Shown: positions 1 to 10,462, counted from the first letter of the stretch. The stretch is 64,000 bases of DNA from Hyposmocoma kahamanoa (GCF_003589595.1 NW_020654080.1:4355065-4419064); one strand, 5' to 3'. The notes: a model not told the origin generated them from the letters alone. Translations and numbers: made by a program.

Positions 1-221
1 TACAGCTTTTTTAATATCAAAAGCTCTGCATCAATCTCTGCTCTGTACAAGTACAAATGAATATGACATCCTATTGCTCTTTGTTCTAACAACCGATTGG
101 TATTACCGCACAGATCCGTTACACCGAACACGTGAATCGCTATAAAAAGTGCACATCAATATTATCGGTTTACTGTACAAACCGGCGATGTAATTTCAGA
201 TGGAACTGAATAGGATCTATT

Positions 222-330
222 TACAGCCAACTTCAAAAAAAGAAGACGGTTCTCAATTCGGCTGTATTTTCTTTTTATATGTACGTTACGCGATGACTCC
301 AGCCATTTGTGAACCCATTTTGATGATTCT
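222..330 (+). repeat. LepB repeat fragment
   Basis: This matches the head of a repeat that recurs at 47493 and 57120 (ACTTCAAAAAAGGAGG followed by GGTTCTCAATTCG and GTTACGCGAT). It is unclassified and spread through this window; only about 110 bp of the 5' part is present here. Confidence 0.6.
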
Positions 331-704
331 ATATAATGCAACATAGACTTTTTTTATCAACGTAATTTTTTTCAATTTTCTTTATTTTTGTCGTCATCGT
401 CAAACCCTTTACATTTCACTACTGGGTACGGGTCTCCTGTAAGATAAAGCTTAGGCTATATAGTCCGCCACGATGGGGATTTCACTCCACATGCAGTTTT
501 TTTTTGCATGTGGTTCATTAAAATAAGTCTCAGTCGAGTCTACAAGTAACACTTGTAATAAGTATTTAAATATGTTACAACATAGAAGCGGCGGCGGCGG
601 CTATCGTAGACAATAGAACTTGTCATCGACTAGATGCTATCAAATAAAGGCACCCATGCACGAGTGTCACAGTGCTGTTTTACTTAGCTATGATCATAAC
701 ACAT
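331..704. other. Unassigned AT-rich stretch
   Basis: I recognise no gene. There is a short hairpin near 488-517 (CACATGCA arms around a T-run) and a GCG/GGC triplet run at about 589-600. Confidence 0.5.
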
Positions 705-850
705 GTGTGCAGTACTGCATTTCGGTTTTGAAGGGAAAGGTTGCTGGTGTAATTACAGGCACACGAGACTTGGCAACTTATGTCTCATGCCACCACCAGG
801 CACATAATTTGTTCGTCCATTCACTTGGTATCATAAAAAAAACAAGGACT
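705..850 (+). repeat. R300 retroposon, internally deleted copy
   Basis: The R300 core runs from GGTTTTGAAGGG through the GACTTGGCAACTTATG segment to the tail TATCATAAAAAAAAC. The middle third (GACGGGCGCAGTGG to GGACAGGCG) is missing. Confidence 0.75.
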
Positions 851-883
851 TAATAAAATGCGGGCTTCAGAACGTGACACTTA

Positions 884-1307
884 GGCTAAGAACTCACGGA
901 GCGGTTTCCACCCGCGCCCGCTGCGGCTGCGAGATATCCGTATTTATTTCAATACTCACGATACCGCAGGTTTGTGCGGTCACACAGTCGCCGCGGTTGC
1001 GGGACAAACTTGACGGGATATGATTGCCAGTCGCGCGGTTATTTGCGAACGATAGAGATCGTCGCGGGCGAACCGACCGCAGAGTGCGCGGGCGTCGACC
1101 TAAAAGTGCGCGGGTGACCGCATTCCGGGCGGTTCTACTAGTACCCCGCAGACGCTCCGGCTCCCACGAGTAACCGTCCCCGCCACGGGCGTAAAACGCG
1201 TCGTGAAATGTGCTACTAAATTTTACATACATATCTACACTCTACGGAGGCCGCGGTCCGGCAACCACGGCGGGCGCTAGTGAAAATTGTTCCGTGAGTC
1301 CTTAGCG
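884..1307. mobile_element. GC-rich PIF/Harbinger-like MITE, 424 bp
   Basis: The ends are inverted repeats: GGCTAAGAACTCACGGA on the left against CGCTAAGGACTCACGGA read inward from the right. TTA flanks both sides (881-883, 1308-1310), a 3-bp target duplication typical of PIF/Harbinger. The interior is strongly CpG-rich compared with its AT-rich flanks, and the open frames in it (for example 894-1232 minus) are compositional, with no recognisable domain. No transposase is present, so it would be non-autonomous. Confidence 0.7.
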
Positions 1308-1426
1308 TTACACATAATCTAAAAATGAACAAAAATACGACTCTACGTAGATCTAGTGGTCCTATCTATCCCCTAGTACGTCGCACCGTTCTCTTTAGTC
1401 GATAATTCTATGCTCAGAGTTCAAGA

Positions 1427-1598
1427 GTCGTATTCCAGAACTCTACTCAATACTCAAGTCAGGACTTGAGTATTGCAGTGAGCACTGAAAATCATACTCA
1501 AGTCCTTGCCATTAGAGTCGTATTTCCAGTGCTTGAAATCATACTCAAGTCTGCTCAAATCCTGACTTGAGTATTGAGTAGAGTTCTAGAATACGACC
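1427..1598. mobile_element. Foldback/MITE-like inverted repeat
   Basis: Arms of about 37 bp (GTCGTATTCCAGAACTC on the left, its complement ending at 1598) match with one difference. Between them the words ACTCAAGT and ACTTGAGT recur several times in both orientations, so the whole 172 bp can fold. No clear target duplication was seen. Confidence 0.6.
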
Positions 1599-1621
1599 CT
1601 AAGACTGTGAAATAAAATCAT

Positions 1622-1697
1622 CACATGGATAGGCGTGTAGCTTACCTCCTAGCGCACGACTTGTTGATCCTGTCACTTGATGTCGTAAAAAAAATGT
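1622..1697 (+). repeat. R300 3' end
   Basis: The last 75 bp of R300 (GGATAGGCGTGTAGC to a GTCGTAAAAAAAA tail), 5'-truncated. Confidence 0.75.
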
Positions 1698-1711
1698 TGT
1701 ACGCGGTTATT

Positions 1712-1945
1712 CATTTTTTTTACATCATACCAGGTGACGGGACGAACCTGTTTTGGGCCTGGTGGTAAGCTACACGCCTGTCTATAACAGTTGCAGTGCC
1801 ACTCAGAGCTTTGAATCACAAAGATTTGCTGGGCACTTCCAATGCCTTGCACTCATGTGCCTGTAATTTCGCCATCACCCTTATTCTTCAAAATCGGAAC
1901 GCAGTAATGCTCACATTACAATTTGTTGGCAGAAATAGATAAACC
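1712..1945 (-). repeat. R300 copy, tail-to-tail with the previous one
   Basis: Reading on the minus strand it runs from the CAGAAATAG segment to the poly-A tail at 1712. With the plus copy ending at 1697 it makes a tail-to-tail pair separated by about 14 bp. Confidence 0.8.
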
Positions 1946-2276
1946 ATATACCCTAATATATCTGTGTTAACCTAGCATATCATTTCTAACGGGCCAACCA
2001 GAATTAGATCGACGTCTAGACACCTCATCCATCATAAAGTGTTACTCTAGATCGGAGTATTCGGAAGTGGGCTGCATTTTTGTACACCTACGAATCCGTT
2101 CTAAGTAACGATCTTGTTTTTTGTATTTCTGCGTTCTGTTGGTGGTACAGCGAGTGATACTAATAGAATTAACTTTAACTGTCCTAATTTTTTGAGATGT
2201 AATACAATCTTTTCAACTAGAGACAAAGACTAACTTTGAACGTACTTAAAAACGTTTTAACAAATCGTTTTAAAAA
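1946..2276. other. Unassigned stretch
   Basis: AT-rich with no recognisable coding or repeat signature. Confidence 0.5.
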
Positions 2277-2404
2277 AAGTCAAAGTCAAAGAATCATAGA
2301 TAAAATAAATTTACACTTGAAAACGTCATTTTTAAACTACTACGCTGACTTCACTGAGAAGAACGAGCAAGAAACTGTATTACTCTTTTGAAATAAACTT
2401 ACAT
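2277..2404 (-). mobile_element. LINE 3' UTR fragment (same family as 4.1 and 44.3 kb)
   Basis: The complement contains the 3' UTR words of the LINE at 44.3-45.1 kb (TTCTTCTC, GTCAGCGTAGT, AAGTGTAAATTTATTT) and ends in its TTTGAC tandem tail. Only the 3' terminus was copied, consistent with 5' truncation. Confidence 0.75.
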
Positions 2405-2501
2405 GCTTAAAATTTGCATTAAATTTGTATGGAAGCTAGAGCCATGTCGTCTTTCCGCACTTCATTATTTACATATATCTGCTTTATTCGTCAAAAGTTT
2501 T

Positions 2502-2722
2502 AACTGCCTCAGAGGCCGAACGGTTACCATGCCGGACTGCCACGCAGAGGTCCCAGGTTCGATTCCCAGGCCGGAAGAAACATTTGTATGGCCTGCATTT
2601 ATTTCTCTCGCGATTTTTGGGTGAAATTTGTGGGTGTCTATGCGTGTGTCCAGGACACCCGCGAAACAGGGTTTCCCTAGTGCGAGGCTATGAGTGTGTG
2701 CGTAATTATTGTTGTTATTAAA
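2502..2722 (+). repeat. tSINE1, near full length
   Basis: A tRNA-derived SINE. The A-box-like AGGCCGAACGG and B-box GGTTCGATTCC lie in the head; the body is CATTTATTTCTCTCG to AGGGTTTCCCTAGTG; the tail is a TTATT/TTGTTATTA repeat. Confidence 0.85.
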
Positions 2723-2954
2723 TATTTTTGTTCGAAATATTTATAACCCGTTCATAAACAATAACGGCGTTTACCATAAATGAAATGTCAGAATGTGATA
2801 GTGCGGGGCACCTCGTTTCGCTATCTGTCAAATGTAGTTGCCGACTTCGGCTTCTCTATAGAGATATATCAACTATGTACTGAAAAAAAATCAATGATTT
2901 TTATTGGGCATTTTATATGGCATCAATATAAGCACTACGACACAAAGAAAAGTA

Positions 2955-3230
2955 GTGACTTTTTTTACAATATCAAGTGACGGAAGGGACAAGTCGTGCG
3001 TCTGATGGTAAGCTACACGCCTGTCCTTAACAGTTGCAGTACCAATCAGCTCTTTAAATCGCAAAGATCTGAGGCGCACTGCCACTGCGCCCGTCACCCT
3101 GGAACATAAGTTGACAAGTCCCATACGCCTCTAATTTCACCAGCATCCTTACCCTTCACAACCGGAACAGAGTAATGCTGACATTACTGCTTGGCGGCAG
3201 AAATGTCAGCAGTAAGGTGACAGTACTGTT
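2955..3230 (-). repeat. R300, nearly full length
   Basis: From the poly-T/TATCAAGTGACGG end at 2955 to the GGCGGCAGAAAT segment near 3210. Most of the family consensus is preserved. Confidence 0.8.
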
Positions 3231-3589
3231 GTAGGTACTGTCTATGGAAAGGCTAAGCTACTTTCATAATTCATATTCACTTAAAAAATGACCAACCACA
3301 CAAAAAAAAGAAAAAAAATGGGTCATGTGTGAGCTTGGTACAGAAGCAAGACTCACACTACTACATCTGCATCCCTTGTAGGCCAAAGCAAACTAAAACA
3401 AATCCAAGTTCAACGCATCTGGCTCTTTTATTATCAATAGAAAAAGGATTTAATTTTAGTTCACAGCTGTCACAATTTGATAGCTCCTTATAAATTTGGT
3501 CGTGATATGACGACATGCCGTCTAAGTTTATGGAGTAGTCTATGGAGATCAAATAATATGGCAAGCTCTAAAATTGTAATAAAATCGCC
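3231..3589. other. Unassigned stretch
   Basis: AT-rich with an A-run at 3300-3316. The overlapping open frames near 3360-3560 have no recognisable domain. Confidence 0.4.
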
Positions 3590-3870
3590 TGTCCTTTTGA
3601 CGATCTCGACAACCCAACGGTTTTGCACTGTGGGGTCTGAATTAGGTGACACAAGGTTTGATTCCCGGTAGTAGAAATTTGGAAAAACTTTTATGAATCT
3701 CGTAATGTCCATGGGTATTAGGAAAGAAAGGAGGACTACCCTACTTCTTCTTATTGCATCGATGGCATACGCTACAATGCCAGGTTTCTTAACCTGTGGT
3801 CCAGGATACCTAAGGGGTCCGTGTCCCTGGAGGTCCACGGCGAGCCTACCTAACGTAATTGTTTATTTAT
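3590..3870 (+). repeat. Possible SINE-like repeat
   Basis: CCCAACGGTTTTGC followed about 50 bp later by a B-box-like GGTTTGATTCCCGG suggests a tRNA-like head. The segment ends in a TTTATTTATTTATT run. I see no second copy in the window, so this is tentative. An open frame on the opposite strand (3488-3838) has no recognisable domain. Confidence 0.35.
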
Positions 3871-4069
3871 TTATTTTAACGTATTGGAAGACCAACGGCT
3901 ATCTTACAGAGTAAAAATTGAAATAATAATGGAGAGCCAAATATAGATCCTTACACATTAAGTTAATGAGCATAAAATTATAACTAGTAACTATACTAGG
4001 TATATAGGTAATGACATTTTCGCAACACTTAGTAAATACCTACTCGCCAAAAAACATACTATTAATAAG

Positions 4070-4878
4070 ACGCTTCACCGATGCAACACTATGGTTTCCA
4101 CATATATCGTCCCTGGCCAGCAAATTAAGCTCCGCTGCATACGCAGTCCGCAGAATACGTGAGCTTACCGATGTCAGTACTGCTAGACTAGTTTACTTTA
4201 GTTACTTCCATAGTATAATGTCCTACGGGATTCTCATGTGGGGTAAAGCGGCAGATATTCAAACCATATTTGTATTGCAAAAACGAGCGATTCGTTCTGT
4301 GTACCGTCTAGGCACTCGGGTTTCTCTCAGAGAAAAGTTTAAGGAGACTGGTATCATGACTGTGGCATCACAGTACATTTACTCAAATATTTTATATGCC
4401 CGTAAAAATATACATGATTTCAATAAGAAAGAAGATATTAAACCTTATCCATAATATTAACCTTAGGGCTAAATCCAAACTCATGGTACCACGTTTCGTT
4501 TAACCAAGGTAAACAACTCTTTTATGGGGAACTGTATACGTTTTTACAATACGATTCCGGAGCATATATTAAGTTTATCATTTCCTAAGTTTAAAAACTA
4601 CATTATAAATATTTTGATCGAAAAATCATATGACAAAATTGAAGACTACGTGTTAGATAAAGATGTATGGAAAGACGACATGGCTCCAGAATCCACACAA
4701 TTTGATTCAAAGTGTATTCCATAGCATTTAAGTTTATTTGAAATAGTAATCCCTAGAGTTTCATGCTCGTTCTTCTCAGGGAGGTCAGCGTAGTGAACGA
4801 GCAGTAGCTTAAATGTGACGTTATCAAGTGTAAATTTATTTTAACTATGGAATAAATAATCTTTGACTTTGACTAATG
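4070..4878 (+). mobile_element. 5'-truncated LINE (Jockey-like), C-terminal ORF2 and 3' UTR
   Basis: The deduced protein carries the C-terminal region of a non-LTR reverse transcriptase (PHISSLASKLSSAAYAV, YFHSIMSYGILMWG, VLQKRAIR), the part after the catalytic domain. Compared with the near-identical copy at 44.35 kb it has an 11-bp insertion near 4437 and a 1-bp deletion near 4495, which split the frame, so it cannot encode an intact end. A 3' UTR follows and the element ends in a TTTGAC tandem tail at about 4878. The catalytic domain and everything 5' of it are absent, as expected of incomplete reverse transcription. Clade is by resemblance; Jockey-like is the best guess. Confidence 0.85.
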
Positions 4879-5091
4879 TTAAAAGCTGATTAGACAATAC
4901 ATAGAAGCACTCGCACGCATTAGATATACATTCCGCTGAAAATTCGAAGAATTACGCACAAAAGTGAATTAAACCTAAGGGACTTTGTAGGGGTCTAAGA
5001 GAAACCTTGGACATGAGTTCCGGGGAGTCCACGGCACCAGAAGCAATTTTGCGCAAAAATTCTAGGTCGGCTATCTGACGTCGCAGCTTTA

Positions 5092-5197
5092 GGCTGCCTT
5101 TCCACCAGAGATATGCGACGTAGCGCGGCGAAAAAATCCACCAATAGGATTACTTCATTTTCCTAGGCTCGTTTAGCGCAGCTCCGGTGGAAAAGGA
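5092..5197. mobile_element. 106-bp PIF/Harbinger-like MITE
   Basis: TTA on both sides (5089-5091, 5198-5200). The ends GGCTGCCTTTCCACC and GGTGGAAAAGGA are imperfect inverted repeats. The element is short, with no coding capacity. Confidence 0.55.
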
Positions 5198-5507
5198 TTA
5201 GCAGAGCTAAGTATTTGTTACATACAAAATAGCGAGAGATGTGTACGAGGATTGTGTGCGAGGGATGCGGGCGAGGAATGTGTGCAAAACGGTGTAGGAA
5301 CTAGAGCTACTGAAATTATGACATTAACTGACACTGACACTTCGCCACCGCTCACCCCACCACATCGTATCCCTCACGTACATAGCTCAAAAGAATCCGT
5401 AACGCATCCTCGCACCGCACCGATGCCCATCCTCTCACCGCCTAGCTACGTTGCGTATTGTGAGTAAATAGGTACTGTGCGCGTAAGCTTTTTGAATTTT
5501 CAAGTAA
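5198..5507. other. Unassigned stretch
   Basis: An open frame (5252-5467, 71 codons) over CA/CG-rich sequence shows no domain. Weak inverted similarity between about 5240-5285 and 5400-5445 might be a decayed element. Confidence 0.35.
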
Positions 5508-5650
5508 ATGCAGTGTGTCGTGTATCTGTGCGGAGGGTGTGTAATAAGAGCCTACTTTGTCCTCTTCCATCTGCATGAACTTTCTGAAAAAAACGGCATG
5601 TTTTTAAAATTACAGCTTTTATGTTGTCATTATTATTACGACATTATGCG
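5508..5650 (-). repeat. Repeat family seen again at 47.9, 56.7 and 58.3 kb
   Basis: The complement contains AAAAGCTGTAATTTT and TTCATGCAGATGGAAGAG followed by GACAAAGTAGG, as at 56690 and 58264. Unclassified interspersed repeat. Confidence 0.6.
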
Positions 5651-5889
5651 AATGTGTGCGTGTACAAACCGCGCTGCTACGTTTTATTCCTGCCGTTCCG
5701 GGTCCATTACTTTACCTCAGTTACGGGTAGCGTTCCGGGTCTGCGTTGAAACGACCTGGGCAAATTCGATCAATATATTCACAAAGCAGTAGCTGTGTTC
5801 CTGATTGAAATGCTAGAAGAGAGGATCTTATGTGGGACGTGTTTCGTACCTTCCTTCTGTCTTCCCGCCCTACAGAAGACGGCAAACTA

Positions 5890-6115
5890 CATACATCAAA
5901 AGTGTCAAGGGACCAAGCACGTTTTTGCTAATTACTGAAAACCAGGATTTTGATGTTCTTTTTTAACACTAATGGATTTATTTCACGGTCAATTTTTTTT
6001 TTAAATTTGAATTATAAAATTGACTAGAAAATTCCATCGGTGTTAAAAAAAAATAATTAAAAAACCTGATTTTCAAGCTAGAACGTGCTTGATCCGTAGA
6101 CATTTTTGATATGTG
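5890..6115. mobile_element. 226-bp Tc1-type MITE
   Basis: TA flanks both sides (5888-5889, 6116-6117). The 32-bp terminal inverted repeats (CATACATCAAAAGTGTC on the left, CACATATCAAAAATGTC inward from the right) closely match those of the complete Tc1 element at 21905-23435. The interior is itself largely palindromic (AACACTAATGGATTT against CCATCGGTGTTAA), so the transcript or single strand would fold into one long hairpin. No transposase: presumably mobilised in trans by a Tc1 relative. Confidence 0.8.
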
Positions 6116-6284
6116 TATATTCGCGGGGTGATCGGGTGAACCGTTATATCGGTTTTGACACTACAAAAACTTACGTCTACGTTACTTACGTTTTGGTAAA
6201 TTTTCAAAAGTCAAATCTCTACTCTTCAAAATCACTACTCTTTAGACTTACCAGTTGGATTTTGTAATAGCCATATTGCGAAAT

Positions 6285-6358
6285 AACATTGAACCGTGGC
6301 GATCTTTGGGGGCGGCACATGTCCAGCTGTGACATCTTTCTGCTGGAATGATGATGAA
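6285..6358 (+). mobile_element. RTE-type LINE 3' end
   Basis: GGCGATCTTTGGGGGCGG, CATGTCCAGCTGTGACA and GGAATGATGATGA match the terminal codons plus GAT-repeat tail of the LINE fragment at 16880-17146, with decay. Confidence 0.55.
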
Positions 6359-6494
6359 TTATCAACGATCGAATTACTCTGCTAATAACGGTGACATTGG
6401 ATATAGTACACAATTAGTCACATTGAAAATTAATTCTGATAAGTAACTTTTTCAAAATGCAAAAAACAATTTCTTCAAACTAACTAACGTTAAG

Positions 6495-6610
6495 GTCCTC
6501 TTCTTCTGAAAGTCTTTACAGGTCCCATGGTCATGGCTGTCTGAGATGTTAAGTCACCATACAAACTTTTGCAACTATAATGAAAAATAGAGTGATTTGC
6601 ATTCATATTA
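6495..6610 (+). repeat. Penelope-like element terminal fragment
   Basis: CTTTACAGGTCCCATGGTCA and the following segment match 35610-35700, which adjoins a Penelope-like C-terminus. Partial copy. Confidence 0.5.
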
Positions 6611-6629
6611 AACATAACTGGTAGTTCTG

Positions 6630-6715
6630 CCTGTAATTTCACCAGCAACCTTACCCTTCAAAAGCGGAATGTAGTATAATGCTCATATTACTGCTAGGCA
6701 GCAGAAATAAGGCAT
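6630..6715 (-). repeat. R300 fragment
   Basis: About 85 bp from the 5' half of R300 (complement of CAGCAGTAAT to GGTGAAATTACAGGC). Confidence 0.65.
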
Positions 6716-7059
6716 CGAAAGCTTACGTTAAAATCTTTTAAAACACCAAAACTTGACAACATTTGTTGTGTCTTGATCACGTGCGTTGTAAAATAGAACT
6801 CATGTGATAGATTGCGCAAGATTCGACAATAAACGGATGCCTCAGAGTTCGTTTGTTTTGATTGAGTTGTACGTTAATGGTTTGCGTTTAACGCGTTCGT
6901 GTAAACAGGTAAACATACTATGTAGGTGGCTGGTCGGATAATAGCGATTGTGCGTCATTACCATTGTGTTTGTTGTTATACAGGGTTCTTTTTAATTAAG
7001 TGCCTTAACCTCCTAAGACACAGTAAATTACAATGGGAAAAGCGCTAACCGCCACATAT
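6716..7059. other. Unassigned stretch
   Basis: No gene or repeat recognised. Confidence 0.5.
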
Positions 7060-7490
7060 ACATTCAAATGTTTCTTTCTTTCTTCTTTCTACCCGTTCTC
7101 AACCATATAGGCCTCCTTCAGTTTCTTCCACTTCTTTCGGTTCTGTTTTCAACCCCGCCACTTTCTTTATGTCATCCTTCCAACGCATCGGCAGTCTCCC
7201 TGTGGGGCGTCTTTCGTCTCAAGCTCGCCATTCAACGACCGCTTTACACCAGGAGCCATGTTTTCAAACAACGTGATCCGCCCACTGCTTCTTTTGGGTT
7301 CGTTACTCGTTTGATGACATCTGCGACTCTGCTTTCCTACTGAGCCACGTATTTGTTTTTCGGTCTTTGAGTCTAATTCCCACCAGTTTCATTTCTAATG
7401 CTCTCTGGGAGACCTGTAATTTGTGAATTATGTCTTTTGTTAGCACCCACGTTTCGGCCCCGTATGTTAATATTAGCAGGACATGCTAAT
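7060..7490 (-). mobile_element. RTE-type LINE, C-terminal fragment
   Basis: The minus strand reads, across several frame breaks, the signatures LTYGAETWVLT, QRALEMKLVGIRLKDR, QWADHV and RWKDDIKKVAG, in the order found at the C-terminus of RTE-type ORF2 proteins. The same region survives at 16880-17146 as RWTDDLVKFAG. At least three stops or frameshifts are present, so it is a relic. The 91-codon plus-strand frame here (7068-7343) is its antisense shadow. Confidence 0.75.
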
Positions 7491-7584
7491 TGATAATTCA
7501 AGAATTATATAATTATTAAGCAAGCTTTTTGTTCCGCCGTGAGATTCATTTTAAAAGCAATTTATTAAATATACTTACCGAAAA

Positions 7585-7825
7585 GCAGTGGTAGAATAAT
7601 GATTTGACCTACCGCCTCTCAAGCAGAGGCCGTGGGTTCGATCCGTATTCGCACGTCTGAGTTTCTCGAAATTGACATGCTTAATTTAAAAATTTAATTT
7701 GAAATTTACCATAAACTTTTTAGTGAAGGAAAACATTTTGATGAAACCTGCATGTCGAAGAAGGTTTACAACCTTCGGGAAACCCTGACCCGCATAGCGG
7801 CGTTATGGTCTAAAGAAAAAAAAAG
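7585..7825 (+). repeat. tSINE2
   Basis: A tRNA-like head (GATTTGACCTACCGCCTCTC, B-box GGGTTCGATCC), a body with GAAGGTTTACAACC, and an A-rich tail at 7815-7824. Related copies are at 11366, 21634 and 59156. Confidence 0.75.
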
Positions 7826-7827
7826 TT

Positions 7828-7938
7828 GTTGTGCTACTCGGAGCTTTAAATCGCAAAGGTTTGAGAAGTACTGCCATCGCACCCGAGGTAAAAGATGAAG
7901 TCCCATGTGCCTGCAATTTTACCAGCACCTTAACCTTC
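7828..7938 (-). repeat. R300 fragment, left arm of an inverted pair
   Basis: Minus-strand R300 from the GGTGCTGG region to GCTCCGAGTAGCAC. It meets the following plus copy head to head. Confidence 0.7.
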
Positions 7939-7941
7939 GAA

Positions 7942-8138
7942 GGTGAAATTACAGGCATATGGGACTTGTCAACTTATGTCTCAGAGTAACGGGCACAGTG
8001 GCAGTTCCCTTCAAATCTTTGTGATTTGAAGCTCTCAGCGGTACTACACCTAGCATGGACAGACTAGACGTGTCGCTTACAACTACGTACACGACTTGTT
8101 CGTCCCTTCATTTTTGAATCATTAGAAAAAACAAAAAA
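7942..8138 (+). repeat. R300 fragment, right arm of an inverted pair
   Basis: Begins at GAAGGTGAAATTACAGGC, exactly where the minus copy begins on the other strand, and runs to the TTAGAAAAAAC tail. The shared segment forms an inverted repeat centred at about 7940. Confidence 0.75.
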
Positions 8139-8159
8139 GCGTGTGTGTAAGCATCTGTG

Positions 8160-8192
8160 GTTTTTTTTTAATAATACGAAGTGACGGACGAA
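8160..8192 (-). repeat. R300 3' tip
   Basis: The terminal 33 bp of a minus-strand R300 (poly-T, AATACGAAGTGACGG), cut off by the MITE that begins at 8193. Confidence 0.5.
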
Positions 8193-8479
8193 CATCGAGT
8201 ATATAACCAGAAATAGAGACGAAATGTCATTTAATTAGTTTGAAAACTATTCTGCCATAGCATTACTGTGACAACTGCGCTTCGATTGGCCAGCGCGAGT
8301 TCGAAACAATTGACAGGTGTCGTCAATGGGTGTCAATTGTTTCACTTCAAATCGACCAGTTAACTTGAGCTTTGCTTTAATGGATAAAAATTTCATATTT
8401 CATATTTAATTACCGATGAAATTTGATTCCGCTTGTATTGTAGTTAGATGTTTTGCTGTTTTTCCCCACACCACCGAAT
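8193..8479. mobile_element. MITE of the CATCGAGTATATAACC family, 3'-truncated
   Basis: Starts with the left terminus CATCGAGTATATAACCAG and follows the copies at 23853 and 41118 for about 290 bp, then loses similarity at CACCGAATG. The right terminus is missing. Confidence 0.75.
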
Positions 8480-8689
8480 GAAATATCCATATAACTCGAT
8501 TCCCACCAGCTTGCCTAAAATTTTCCACGTATTTCAAAACACGGCTCGCATATCCCGCCACTTAAAAATCGTATATTCCAAATTTCAAATAATTCATTAG
8601 TAAACGCGTGCGTAAAGTTCTTGATAATACGACGTATTGTAGCCTTCCCGGTGGATCTTACACAAAGACAGCACGAATAAGCCGACATC

Positions 8690-8835
8690 GTCCCGGCGTT
8701 TATTTCATTCATGAAGTCAATACGCTCACATCAAAATACACGCGCACATTTGCAAAAAAACATAGTGGAATACGACCTAATAATGGCGGCCCACAGCCCG
8801 AAGATTATCGGGTTATCATCGAACAGAACAGTCGC
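8690..8835 (+). repeat. Repeat shared with 37326-37465
   Basis: TATTTCATTCATGAAG, CATCAAAATACACGCGCACA and GGCGGCC recur, inverted, at 37.3-37.5 kb. Nature unknown; the overlapping open frames (8608-8892, 8711-8908) are probably incidental. Confidence 0.5.
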
Positions 8836-8939
8836 TGGGTCGAGTACAGTCGGTTCGAAGGAATTTTTGTTCTATCTTTGTATGAATTTTAATAATAACC
8901 TAGTGTAGTATTGCAATTAAGTTTTATTGAATGTCACGT

Positions 8940-9130
8940 TTCATCATGATATACAATTATTTTTTCTGAAATTGCTCCATTAGTTTGTTATAATTATAAC
9001 AATGATCGAACACTTACAAAAAAAATCACTTCGATCCGGTTGGATTCGATTCAACTTCTCCCAGCAACGTCTGCCACGGTTTGCTGAGTGACGCTGGTTC
9101 CAATCTATCGACCAACGTCTCCCAGTAACG
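8940..9130 (-). repeat. tSINE3, decayed
   Basis: On the minus strand it has the CGGTTTGCTGAGTGACG-type head, a degraded B-box, then GATCGAACACT/TTATAACAAACTA/ATATACATG-like words shared with the copy at 21357-21545. Confidence 0.5.
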
Positions 9131-9164
9131 TCTGAAACGCAACCGACCTCAAAGCTTTTGTTGT

Positions 9165-9262
9165 CGGTTGCTGTTGTTATTGGAATAACGTCTACTTGTC
9201 AAATTTTATTGAAATCGGTTAATGAAAAGTGGAATTAATCTAATTAACCGGATTCATCCCCT
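9165..9262 (-). repeat. LepB repeat fragment
   Basis: Contains CAAATTTTATTGAAATCGG and GGATTCATCCCCTA, matching 14735-15000. Confidence 0.6.
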
Positions 9263-9367
9263 AATTTAGCACCCAACAAAAAAATACAGTCGAATTGCTC
9301 CATTTTTAAGTCGGTTAATTATAGATTAATACCAAATGGTAGTAAAATTGTCATGATATTTCAATAT

Positions 9368-9580
9368 TTAACTGTCTCTTTGGCCGAACGGTTACCATGC
9401 TGGACTGCCACGCAGAAGTCCCGGGTTCGGCTCCCGAGCCGGAAGAAATATTTATGTGTGCTACATTTATTTCTCTCGTGAGTTTGGATGTAATTTGTGG
9501 TTGTCTACTTATGTGTGTGTCCATGACACTCGCGACACAGGGTATCCCTAGTGCGGGGCTATGTTATAATAAAATTAAAA
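9368..9580 (+). repeat. tSINE1
   Basis: A-box TGGCCGAACGG and B-box-like GGTTCGGCTCC, then the standard body to GTGCGGGGCTATG. Tail is A/T-rich. Confidence 0.85.
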
Positions 9581-9945
9581 TATTTATCTTTAAAATTATA
9601 AAAGTAAACTTTGTATAATCAACTCGGAGTAAGTAAATAAAAGTTTTTTAAGAACTTGGTGAAAGTCTAACGTTTAATCTAACGTCATCAAATGTAAAAC
9701 TTCTTAACCCAGTTAGGAGTTATGTCTCGATTCTCGACTTGCGGAAGTGGGCGTCCCAGTGGGCAGCGGATGCATTGCGCCACCGACCTACGCCCCCGGC
9801 GTAATAACCAGCAGCGTCACCGCCGGGATTTAAATGTTTATTACGGTGTTAAATTGAAACTAAGTCGACCTTTATTCTAAATCCAGCTTTTTTACTGAAA
9901 CTTTAAAGAAGGTTTTTTGTAGTAATTCATTAAAATTTTAACTAC
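9581..9945. other. Unassigned stretch
   Basis: Contains a short GC-rich island at about 9735-9825 (GTGGGCGTCCCAGTGGGC) with no recognisable product. Confidence 0.45.
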
Positions 9946-10159
9946 GGCCGTTCTGTGGCCGAACGGTTACCATGACGAACTGCCACGAAGAGGTCCAAGG
10001 TTCGATACCCGGGCCGGGAGATATATTTGTATGGCCTACATTTACTTCTCTCGGGAGTTTAGGTGTAATTTGTGGTTGTATATGTGTGTGTCCATGGCAC
10101 CTGCGACACAGGGTTTCTCTAGCGCGGGGCTAGGTTAACACAGCGTTATTATTATTATA
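9946..10159 (+). repeat. tSINE1
   Basis: A-box TGGCCGAACGG, decayed B-box GGTTCGATACC, and a TTATTATTATTATA tail at 10144-10159. Confidence 0.85.
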
Positions 10160-10254
10160 ATGCTTATCACTAGTAGTAGGTTTCTTGTTTCCACCTATAT
10201 ATTGTGGATATACAATAAAATAAACCCTTTACTACTAACACGCGAATGTATATT

Positions 10255-10350
10255 GTCACACACAAACGCATACACACAAACACACACGCACCCACACTCA
10301 CACCCACGCACACGCACACATACACACTCGTTCGCTCGCACACACACACG
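10255..10350. repeat. CA-rich microsatellite
   Basis: An imperfect CACACA run with interruptions. The open frames in both strands here are repeat artefacts. Confidence 0.85.
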
Positions 10351-10409
10351 CGTGCAGTAAAACATAATTAATATATAATTCATATTTAATAATGTACCTA
10401 TTAAAATTG

Positions 10410-10462
10410 TTAAGAGATAGGTAAGCTGATAGGTAAGAGATAGGTAAGATAGGTAAGCTGTG
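10410..10462. repeat. Short tandem repeat, GATAGGTAA unit
   Basis: Four or five imperfect copies of GATAGGTAAG. Confidence 0.7.

Noticed and set aside
894..1232. 112-codon minus-strand open frame
   Set aside because: It lies inside a GC-rich MITE with exact TTA flanks; no domain; length explained by GC content.
2502..2722. tRNA gene suggested by A and B boxes
   Set aside because: The head recurs nine more times in the window with a fixed 130-bp body and AT tail, so it is a SINE, not a tRNA.
3488..3838. 116-codon minus-strand frame
   Set aside because: No domain, no splice signals, and overlaps a repeat-like segment ending in a TTTA run.
10160..10383. His/Thr-rich and Cys/Val-rich frames
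   Set aside because: Translation of a CA microsatellite on either strand.
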